Origin: Planctomycetota bacterium
GTDB lineage: Bacteria > Planctomycetota > Phycisphaerae > UBA1845
Assembly: GCA_016208685.1 (NCBI GenBank)
Contig: JACQXM010000037.1
Span: 1 to 64,000 of the forward strand
DNA: 64,000 nt
Direction of reading: 5' to 3'
Below are positions 34,636 to 41,951 of this stretch, piece by piece (positions within the stretch are counted from its first letter, which is position 1; the number at the start of each line of letters is the position of its first letter). Under the pieces are notes generated by a model. It worked only from the letters and a program-made list of their open reading frames with translations. It ran no database searches and had not been told where the DNA came from. The position numbers and the translations under genes are program-made.

Positions 34636-36315
34636 TTACACCCGCACCGGCCCGTGCGTCTTGCCGCTGTCCGCAAGTGTTACATGGGCCGTGGGCAGGC
34701 GCACCACGAAGATCGCACCCTCGCCCGCCGTGCCTTGCAGCTCGATGCGTCCGCCGAGTTCGGTGACGATCTTCTTGGCGGCGGCAAGCCCCAGCCCCGT
34801 GCCCCCGTGTCCCTTGGTGGAATGGAAGGCCTCGAAGATGCGGTCCCGTTCCTCCAGGGGGACGCCCGGGCCGTTATCGCTGACGGTGAGCACGACGTCG
34901 CCGCTTTCCACTTCATAGCGAGTCGCCAGGTTGACCCGCCCCGTGCCGGCGGGAACGGCGTAGATGGCGTTGAGGACGAGGTTCTGAATCACCTGATGAA
35001 TGCCCTCGGAATCCAGGGGCACGGCGGGGATTTCGTCCAGCTCGGTGAGGATCATGACCGACTTCTCGTCCGCCCGGCTCTGCGCCAGGCCCACGACGTC
35101 GCGGACCACCTTGTTGAGCTGCGCCGTCTCGATACGCGGCTTGCGGTTCTTGCTGAAGGTAAGCATGTTCAGGGTGAGCTCGAAGATGCGATCGAGGTTG
35201 CGGCGCATCAGCGCCCAGCCCGACTGGCTCGTCTGCATGTCGCGGCGCTTGAGACCCAGTTCGATGACCTCGGCGCCGCCCTGCATCCCCTGCAGGATGT
35301 TGCGAATGTAGTGGGAAAGGTACGCCACGGCTTCTCCGGCGGCGGCGAGCCGCTCGTTACGCACCCGCGATTCCAACAGGCGGGCGTTCTCGATGGCCAT
35401 GCCCGTGAGCCGCCCGATGGCCACCACCAGCCGGAGTTGCTCCTGCGTGTACGTATGCCGGCTCATGGAGCAATCGAGGTGGATGACGCCGTGCAGCTCG
35501 TTGTGGGCGATGATGGGAACGCAGATGATGCTCCGCAGACCCAGGCGGTGCAGACTGTCCTCATTGCTCTCGCCGCGGAAGCGGTCATCCGTAAGCGCGT
35601 TGGCGCACAGGATGCCGTCGCGTTTCTGTACCACGTGGCTGACGATGGTGCGCGAGGTGACGATCTTGGGTTTTCGCCGCTGCTCCTTGACGCGGAAGCG
35701 CACGAGCTGGGGGATCATCTCGCCGCCGTCGGGACCCACCATGAGCACGACCAGGTGATCCACGATCAGGTGCTCGAAGACGATGTCGGCCACCCGTTCC
35801 AGGAACGCGTCGAGCGGGCTGACGGTGCCGATGGCTTCGGCGATGCGGTAGACCACGTTCCAGGCGGCCACGGCGTCCGCCGTCTCCGGCGGCTGGAGGA
35901 TGACGCTTTCCTCGGAGGCGTTCATCGCGGACAGAATAGAAGCGCCTCCGGAAGGCGGCGCCAGGTCCAGGTCCACCAGGTCGCGGATCAGCTTGGCGCC
36001 GCTGGCGCCGTGCGGCCGGTCCAGCCCGGAGAAGACCATCAGGGTGTTTCCCACCTTGATCTGGTCGCCGTGCTTGAGAACGGTGGGACCGAGAACCCGC
36101 TGCCCGTTCAGATAGGTTCCGTTGGAACTGTTAAGGTCATTCAGCACCCACGAACCGTTCTCCGGAGCGATTTCCGCGTGGCGGCGCGAGGCGCCGTGGT
36201 CGGAGAGGTGAATGTGGTCGGACGATCGCCCGATAATGGCGGGTTCGTTGGGCGTAGTATAGGTACGGCCCTTATCCGGGCCTTGTAGCACGTACAGCGT
36301 CGGCACGTCCCGCAC
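34636..36315 (-). CDS. FHA-GAF sensor histidine kinase
   Basis: 559 residues; GTG 36315 with GGTGGGGA upstream. Domains in order: FHA at about 20-95 (AIIGRSSDHIHLSDHGASRR, NSSNGTYLNGQRV), GAF at about 150-310 (ICVPIIAHNELHGVIHLDCS), HisKA at about 325-400 with the phospho-acceptor in VAYLSHYIRNILQGM, and HATPase_c at about 430-540 (NLVLNAIYAV, VSDNGPGVP, GTGLGLAAAKK). No transmembrane helix, so it senses inside the cell. FHA domains bind phosphothreonine, so it could link two-component and Ser/Thr kinase signalling. No response regulator is adjacent. A strong promoter lies upstream. Confidence 0.9.
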   Translation of the reverse strand: MRDVPTLYVLQGPDKGRTYTTPNEPAIIGRSSDHIHLSDHGASRRHAEIAPENGSWVLNDLNSSNGTYLNGQRVLGPTVLKHGDQIKVGNTLMVFSGLDRPHGASGAKLIRDLVDLDLAPPSGGASILSAMNASEESVILQPPETADAVAAWNVVYRIAEAIGTVSPLDAFLERVADIVFEHLIVDHLVVLMVGPDGGEMIPQLVRFRVKEQRRKPKIVTSRTIVSHVVQKRDGILCANALTDDRFRGESNEDSLHRLGLRSIICVPIIAHNELHGVIHLDCSMSRHTYTQEQLRLVVAIGRLTGMAIENARLLESRVRNERLAAAGEAVAYLSHYIRNILQGMQGGAEVIELGLKRRDMQTSQSGWALMRRNLDRIFELTLNMLTFSKNRKPRIETAQLNKVVRDVVGLAQSRADEKSVMILTELDEIPAVPLDSEGIHQVIQNLVLNAIYAVPAGTGRVNLATRYEVESGDVVLTVSDNGPGVPLEERDRIFEAFHSTKGHGGTGLGLAAAKKIVTELGGRIELQGTAGEGAIFVVRLPTAHVTLADSGKTHGPVRV

Positions 36316-36434
36316 TCCCCACCGATGGACGGCGGCCGGTTCCGACGCCGGCCCGCCTGCGCCAGTTTCCTAACGAATTGCCACGGGCCCGGCAGAGGTG
36401 AACGACGGCCGACCAATCCATCGAAGCCACCCCT

Positions 36435-36463
36435 ATCATACGGCGAGCCGCAAAACCTGTCAA
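36435..36463 (-). promoter_or_regulatory. Strong sigma-70-type promoter for the FHA kinase
   Basis: On the minus strand TTGACA (36463-36458), exactly 17-nt spacer, TATGAT (36440-36435). The leader to GTG 36315 would be about 110 nt. Confidence 0.7.
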
Positions 36464-36708
36464 TTCGCGCTTCGACTCAAGCGCTGTCTCGCGGCGACCG
36501 AAGAACCGCTGGAGCGCCCTGGGGCGGCGCAGCTTACCGGGCCATCCGTGCTGCCGCGATCCGCGACAGCGGGAGGGCCGTTATGCCGCCCGTGTTCGAG
36601 TAGCGCCTTCGCGCGGCACGCAGTGTTGGCGGCCCGACGGGTCGCCCGTAGCAGAGCCAAGTCGTTCGGCGGCGCCGGCGCCTGTCGAGCGGCGTGAGAG
36701 GTCCGTGT

Positions 36709-37230
36709 ATGCCCGATCGTGCCAGTGAGTTCCATCGGCTCGTGCAGCGCAGCAACGCGGCCTCCGGTTCGTCGCAACGCAACGCGGAACGCGAGTTGGA
36801 GTCCCTGCTTTCGACGCTCGACGCGCGGAGCCCGCAGCCCGCCAGACCGTCCCGACCGACGGCCGCGGCCCCGGACCGCGTTCAGGCGCTGCGCGACCTG
36901 ATGCGCGACGAATTGATCCCCATCTTCGCCGAGCTGGTGGAAAAATACGCCAAGAACGGCATCACCATGGAGATGGACGCCTCCAACCTGCTGGAGGGCG
37001 GGCGGGAAATCCACCTGGAGTTCCGCATGGGGGACTACCGCACGCAGCTCGACGGCACGGCCACCAACGAAGCCATTGCCTTTAACGAAACCCGCTACAG
37101 CCCGCAGATGCGCGGCGAGCTGGTCAGCGGTCCCATGCTCAGTCTGCGACAACTCACCCCCCAGGCCTTTCGCGAGTTCGTCTGCGAACGCCTCACCCTC
37201 CTGCTCCGTAGCGCCGTGCGCAAGCGGTAG
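36709..37230 (+). CDS. Conserved hypothetical protein
   Basis: 173 residues from ATG 36709 (GAGAGG 8 nt upstream); GTG 36694 is an alternative. The N-terminal 60 residues are disordered and charged; the rest is compact: LRDLMRDELIPIFAELVEKY, NGITMEMDASNLLEGGREIH, RYSPQMRGELVSGPMLSL and LTPQAFREFVCERLTLLLRS. No domain is recognised. Divergent from the FHA kinase gene, with which it shares a 393-bp gap. No signal peptide; probably cytoplasmic. Confidence 0.65.
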   Translation: MPDRASEFHRLVQRSNAASGSSQRNAERELESLLSTLDARSPQPARPSRPTAAAPDRVQALRDLMRDELIPIFAELVEKYAKNGITMEMDASNLLEGGREIHLEFRMGDYRTQLDGTATNEAIAFNETRYSPQMRGELVSGPMLSLRQLTPQAFREFVCERLTLLLRSAVRKR

Positions 37231-37472
37231 CAAGGACCGGCCTGAGCGCGGCGGCGCACGGCACGCTCCGAAAGCAGAGGTCAGGCCCGGTTCCACTCGA
37301 TTGCCCGGTAAGAGTGCCCCGACTACGTCATCGATTGGCGCTATCCGGGTTCGATCTCGGCAACTTCGGATTCCCTTGCCGGCCTCACGAGCACAGCCCG
37401 GTAAATGAATTCAGTACGTTTGCCGGCACCGCTATGTTGCCCGCCCGACTGCGCGTGCCGTACCATCCGGCC

Positions 37473-40400
37473 ATGGCGCAGCAGCTCGGCCCAGCCAGAT
37501 TCATCGCCAAGTGGTCCCCCATCGAACTGTCGGAGCGCGCCGCCAGTCAGGAACACTTCATCGACCTCTGCCGCCTGCTCGGTCAGCCGACACCCGCTGA
37601 CCACGATGCCACCGGGGCCGAGTACACCTTCGAGAAGGGCGTGACGCCGACCGCCGGGGCCTCGCGCGGGGCGGCCGGAACGCACGGCTTCGCCGACGTC
37701 TGGTGGCGCGGCAAGTTCGCCTGGGAATACAAGCGCAAGGGCAAGTACAAGGACCTGAAGGAAGCCTATCGCCAGCTCAGCCAATACCGCGAGGCGCTGG
37801 AAAACCCACCATTGCTGATCGTCAGCGACATCGGCCGTACTGAGATTCACACCAACTTCACCGGAACAGTCAAGCAGATCCACGTGGTGGAGCTGGCGAC
37901 CCTGGACGCCCCGGAGTCCCTGAACCTGCTTCGCCGCGTGTTCACCGACCCCGACTCCTTCCGACCCGATATCACCGCCGCCAAGGTCACCGAGGACGTG
38001 GCCAGGCAATTCGCGGCGCTGGCACAATCGCTCCGCTCCCGCGGGCATGACCCGCACACCGCGGCCCACTTCCTGATGAAGTGCATGTTCTGCCTCTTCG
38101 CGGAGGACGTGGGCCTGCTACCCGGCCAACTCTTCTCCAGGCTCGTCGAACGCACGCGCCGCGATCCCACCAAACTCACCGAGCGCCTGACCGAGCTCTT
38201 CGACACCATGCGCACCGGCGGCGACTTCGGCGTGGATGCCGTGGCCCACTTCAACGGCGGACTCTTCGACGATTCCCCCGCGCTGAAGCTGACGGCCGCC
38301 GACATCGACACGTTGCTGGCGGCCGCAACTCCCGACTGGGGCAGCGTGGAACCCGCGATCTTTGGAACCCTGTTCGAACGCTCCCTGGACCCCAACACCC
38401 GGGCGCAGATCGGCGCCCACTACACCAGCCGCGAGGACATCATGCTGGTGGTCGAGCCGGTAGTGATGGCGCCGCTACGGCGGGAGTGGGAAGCGGTGAA
38501 GGCCGAAGTCGAAGCGCAGCTCGCGCGGCGGCGTAGGGGCACCACCCGGAAAACCAAGGGCAAGGCGGAGGAATCCATCGCGGAGCAGTTGCAGGGGTTC
38601 GTGCATCGGCTGGCGACGGTGCGGATTCTCGACCCGGCCTGCGGGTCGGGGAACTTCCTGTACGTGGCGATTCAACAACTCCTGGCGCTGGAGAAGGAAG
38701 TCATCACCTATGCCGCCCGGCCGGAGATCGCCCTGGGGCTCTTTCCGCAGGTGCGGCCCACGCAGCTTCACGGAATCGAAATCAACCCCTACGCCGCGGA
38801 GCTGGCGCAGGTGGTGATTTGGATCGGTTACTTGCAGTGGATGCGCGACAACGGCTACATCGACGGGATTCGCATTCCGATTCTGGAACCCCTGCAAACC
38901 ATCGAATGCCGCGACGCGATTCTCGAATTCCTGCCCGAATCTGTATCCGCCCCCGCGCATTCATGCGGGGCGGATTCCGAGCCCCCGCGTTCACGCGGGG
39001 GGGATTCCGCCCGCTTGGATTCATGCGGGGCGGGTTCCGAGCCCCCGCGTTCACGCGGGGGGGATTCCGCCCGCTTGCATTCACGCGGGGCGGGTTCCGA
39101 GCCCCCGCGTTCACGCGGGGGGGATTCCGCCCGACATGAATGTCGGGGCTCGGGCGGGGGATATCGGGGCTCGGAGTTCGGGGAATCACCGGTCTCGGGT
39201 GGTCGAGGGGGATGCTACTTGCTCACGTGGACCACGTACGGAACATGGCTTCCCGGCGACGAACGAGGATTCGTCGGTCGCGTTCCCGATGCCGGCTGCG
39301 GACACGTCATCCACAACATCCCCGGCGAGCCCTACGACGCGGACGAACCGCGACTCCGCACCGACGCAAAGCGAAGAACGAAGGGGCCCTCGGTTCGATT
39401 GACTGCCGAGCAGGCCCACGACTGCGTTAAAGCGTTTCACGAGGTGTGCGACAAGTACGCCCTCACGATCCACGCCGGCGCGGTGATGGCCAACCACGTT
39501 CATCTCGTGGTTTCGTCGCCGGAGTCGGAAGGAGCGCGGTTGTTGAATCTCTTTAAGGGTGTGTCGTCGCGACGGTTGGGACAGCGGTTCGGAAAGCAAG
39601 CGTCGGGGTCCTGGTGGACCACGGGCGGGTCGCGGCGATTGCTGCTCAATGAGCGCGCTTTCGAGAACGCGGTCAACTATGTGCGGAACCAGGAGCACAT
39701 GCTCGCTGCGTGCGAATTCGAGCCGCTCCCGAACCCCCGCATTCATCCGGAGCCGGATCAGAGCCCCCGCGTTCACGCGGAGCCGGATCAGAGCCCCCGC
39801 GTTCACGCGGAGCCGGATCAGAGCCCCCGCATTCATGCGGGGCGGGTTTCGCCCGACATGAATGTCGGGGCTCGGGCGGGAGTCGGGGCTCGGGCGGTGC
39901 CCGCCCGCTGGCCGGACGCGGACTTCATCATCGGGAATCCGCCATTTCTGGGCGACAAGTTCCTTCGGCGCGGCCTTGGCGATGATTACGTTGAACAGCT
40001 CTGGTGCGCGTTTGGTGGAGAGCTACCAAATCAATCTGACCTGTGCTGCTATTGGTTCGAGTTGGCTCGGCGCGCCATAGAACGCGCGCGAGGCGTTCGC
40101 GCGGGCCTTCTCGCAACGCAGGCCATTCGCGGCGGGGCGAATCGTTCGGCGCTGGACAGAATCAAGGGAACTGGCGATGTCTTTTTTGCGGTTTCCGATC
40201 GAGATTGGGTGCTCGACGGGGCGCACGTCCACGTGTCAATGGTCGGGTTTGACGACGGTTCGGAGCAGACCCGCACGTTAGATGGGGAACTCGTTTCCAC
40301 CATCAATGCAAACCTATCAACAAGTGATGACCTCACACGGTCGCAAACGCTCGGTGAGAACGACGCGATTTCCTTCCTCGGTAGCTGCAAGGGGGGCCCG

Positions 40401-41672
40401 TTTGACGTGGGCCACGACGAGGCCCGGCAGTTGATTTGTGAGGGCGGCAATCCACGCGGACACTCGAACGTTAGCGTGCTACGCCCGGTCACGAACAGTC
40501 AGGACCTTCTGGGGCGGACTGCTCCGCGCTGGATCATAGATAATGCTGACCGGACTTTGGAGGACGCAGCATCATTTGCCGCGGTTCACGCACTTGTGGA
40601 GCAGCGAGTGAAGCCCTTACGCGACAAGAACCGCGATCGGTGGCTGCGTGAGAATTGGTGGCGTCCCCAGAGAATGAGACCCGAGATGCGTGCAGCCGTT
40701 TCGGCGCATTCGCGTTTCGTGGTCACACCAACGACGGCGAAGCACCGAGTGTTCGCCTGGATGTTGCAACCGATGCTTCCCGACCACCAGCTCATCGCCT
40801 TCGCCCGTTCCGACGATTACTTTTTCGGCGTGCTGCACAGTTCGATTCACGAGCTGTGGGCGCGGCGCATGGGAACGCAGCTCGAAGACCGCCCACGTTA
40901 TACGCCGACGACGTGTTTCGAGACGTTTCCGCTCCCCTGGGCGCCGGGGAAGGAACCCTGTCTGACCTCGGGCGTTCAGACCGCCCCGAGCCCCGACATT
41001 CATGCGGGGCGGGTTCCACCCGACATTCATGCGGGGGGGATTCCGCCCGACATGAATGTCGGGGCTCCGGCGGGAGATGTCGGGGCTCGGGCGGGGGATG
41101 TCGGGGCTCGGGCGGATTCGTCACACCTGAGCCCCCGCGTTCACGCGGGGCGGGATCAGAGCCCCCGCATTCATGCGGGGCGGATGCCGCCCGGCGTAAA
41201 CGCCGGGGCTCGGGTTTACGAACGCATTGCCACCGCCGCCCGCGAATTGAACGAACAGCGCGAACGCTGGCTCAATCCGCCGGAGTGGATCGAACCGATC
41301 GCGGCGGCAGTCGATGCGGCCGACGACTTTGCCGACGTGCCGGAGGAGGCACGGGCGCTGATCCGGCAATCGGCGATCATGGCCCGCGCCGCCAAGGACC
41401 CCAGGCTCAAGAACCGCACGCTCACCAACCTGTACAACGAACGGCCGACGTGGCTCAAGCTGGCGCACGCCAAGCTCGACCGGGCCGTGCTCGCGGCCTA
41501 TGCGGCGGTCGATCCCGAAGGGAACTGGTCCGAGGATTGGACCGAGGTGTGGACCGACTCCGGCGCCGGCTTCGCGCTCGAGGGCGACCATCCGCTTGCC
41601 GCGCGCCGGAAGGAAGTTGACCAGCTTGTGCTGGGGAACTTGTTGCGGATGAACCTCGCCCGGGCGGGGTGA
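37473..41672 (+). CDS. MmeI-type (type IIL) restriction-modification protein with an inserted RAYT transposase
   Basis: 1,399 residues from ATG 37473, where family members start (FIAKWSPIELSERAASQEHF); ATG 37434 is possible. The nuclease site is ADVWWRGKFAWEYK (D75, nine residues, E85, K87), matching MmeI. The helical spacer follows, then methylase motif I DPACGSGNFLYV (D387) and, after an insertion, IIGNPPFLGDKF (motif IV, N822). Residues about 490-812 are foreign: a hairpin-repeat array, a HUH transposase with ANHVHLVVSSP (H675, H677) and catalytic Tyr736 in AVNYVRNQEHM, and another array. The target-recognition part (SSIHELWARRMGTQLE, near 1120-1160) is followed by a third array at about 1165-1247 and a normal C-terminus. 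The frame is unbroken throughout. Whether it still cuts and methylates DNA is unknown. Confidence 0.85.
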   Translation: MAQQLGPARFIAKWSPIELSERAASQEHFIDLCRLLGQPTPADHDATGAEYTFEKGVTPTAGASRGAAGTHGFADVWWRGKFAWEYKRKGKYKDLKEAYRQLSQYREALENPPLLIVSDIGRTEIHTNFTGTVKQIHVVELATLDAPESLNLLRRVFTDPDSFRPDITAAKVTEDVARQFAALAQSLRSRGHDPHTAAHFLMKCMFCLFAEDVGLLPGQLFSRLVERTRRDPTKLTERLTELFDTMRTGGDFGVDAVAHFNGGLFDDSPALKLTAADIDTLLAAATPDWGSVEPAIFGTLFERSLDPNTRAQIGAHYTSREDIMLVVEPVVMAPLRREWEAVKAEVEAQLARRRRGTTRKTKGKAEESIAEQLQGFVHRLATVRILDPACGSGNFLYVAIQQLLALEKEVITYAARPEIALGLFPQVRPTQLHGIEINPYAAELAQVVIWIGYLQWMRDNGYIDGIRIPILEPLQTIECRDAILEFLPESVSAPAHSCGADSEPPRSRGGDSARLDSCGAGSEPPRSRGGDSARLHSRGAGSEPPRSRGGDSARHECRGSGGGYRGSEFGESPVSGGRGGCYLLTWTTYGTWLPGDERGFVGRVPDAGCGHVIHNIPGEPYDADEPRLRTDAKRRTKGPSVRLTAEQAHDCVKAFHEVCDKYALTIHAGAVMANHVHLVVSSPESEGARLLNLFKGVSSRRLGQRFGKQASGSWWTTGGSRRLLLNERAFENAVNYVRNQEHMLAACEFEPLPNPRIHPEPDQSPRVHAEPDQSPRVHAEPDQSPRIHAGRVSPDMNVGARAGVGARAVPARWPDADFIIGNPPFLGDKFLRRGLGDDYVEQLWCAFGGELPNQSDLCCYWFELARRAIERARGVRAGLLATQAIRGGANRSALDRIKGTGDVFFAVSDRDWVLDGAHVHVSMVGFDDGSEQTRTLDGELVSTINANLSTSDDLTRSQTLGENDAISFLGSCKGGPFDVGHDEARQLICEGGNPRGHSNVSVLRPVTNSQDLLGRTAPRWIIDNADRTLEDAASFAAVHALVEQRVKPLRDKNRDRWLRENWWRPQRMRPEMRAAVSAHSRFVVTPTTAKHRVFAWMLQPMLPDHQLIAFARSDDYFFGVLHSSIHELWARRMGTQLEDRPRYTPTTCFETFPLPWAPGKEPCLTSGVQTAPSPDIHAGRVPPDIHAGGIPPDMNVGAPAGDVGARAGDVGARADSSHLSPRVHAGRDQSPRIHAGRMPPGVNAGARVYERIATAARELNEQRERWLNPPEWIEPIAAAVDAADDFADVPEEARALIRQSAIMARAAKDPRLKNRTLTNLYNERPTWLKLAHAKLDRAVLAAYAAVDPEGNWSEDWTEVWTDSGAGFALEGDHPLAARRKEVDQLVLGNLLRMNLARAG
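38941..39180. repeat. REP-like array 1: 60-bp tandem units with TTCA hairpins
   Basis: Units start at 38981, 39041 and 39101, with a partial one before. Each 60-bp unit has the hairpin CCCCGCG-TTCA-CGCGGGG and a second, degenerate hairpin, giving a 20-residue repeat (SEPPRSRGGDSAR and so on). It ends in CCCGACA-TGAA-TGTCGGG at 39130-39147. Confidence 0.9.
39181..39730 (+). mobile_element. RAYT (REP-associated tyrosine transposase) domain inside the restriction gene
   Basis: Codons 581-752 read CYLLTWTTYGTWLPGDERGF, then HVIHNIPGEPYDADEPRL, VMANHVHLVVSSPESEG, RRLGQRFGKQASGSWWT, GSRRLLLNERAFENAVNYV and RNQEHML: an entire Y1/IS200-like transposase of the RAYT group. HUH and Tyr residues are intact. 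There is no good ATG start or stop of its own in this frame; a TTG at 39219 could serve. RAYTs act on REP sequences such as those flanking it on both sides. Confidence 0.85.
39731..39905. repeat. REP-like array 2: 30-bp tandem units
   Basis: Four units of exactly 30 bp begin at 39731, 39761, 39791 and 39821 (PDQSPRVHAE per unit), followed by hairpin CCCGACA-TGAA-TGTCGGG near 39852-39870 and GTCGGGGCTCGGGCGG copies. Confidence 0.9.
40975..41218. repeat. REP-like array 3 in the C-terminal part of the restriction gene
   Basis: Hairpins of the same type: CCCGACA-TTCA-, CCCGACA-TGAA-TGTCGGG (41048-41065), CCCCGCG-TTCA-CGCGGGG, CCCCGCA-TTCA-TGCGGGG and CCCGGCG-TAAA-CGCCGGG. In frame, with no transposase in this array. 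Confidence 0.85.
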
Positions 41673-41951
41673 AAGTCCGGTGAATCCGTGCCATAACAAA
41701 GCGCTCTTTGAGGACTCGGAGGGGTGCAACGAATGTCGTCGCATCAGCGAATAGCCGTCCGATCGACCCGGAGCTGCAGTACGCGAAGGTGTTGTTCCGA
41801 GAATGAGGATGCCGCCCCGGACAAGTCTCCGTGGCCGGGCCATTGAACCGCGCTGCCCCGCCCGGTATGGTAACCGCCTCGTTTTCCGACATCGTTGGCT
41901 CTTTGGACAATGCGGGCGACGACCGAGTCGGCGCCCCGCCCGGAGGTTTCC

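Noticed and set aside
38782-39189. Minus-strand repeat-rich frame with a PDIHV/RVNAG-like sequence
   Set aside because: It is the complement of the REP array; a palindromic repeat gives similar readings on both strands.
38941-39905. Tandem repeats as a CRISPR array
   Set aside because: Units are contiguous or nearly so, without unique spacers of constant length, and no cas genes are present; hairpins next to a RAYT fit REP sequences.
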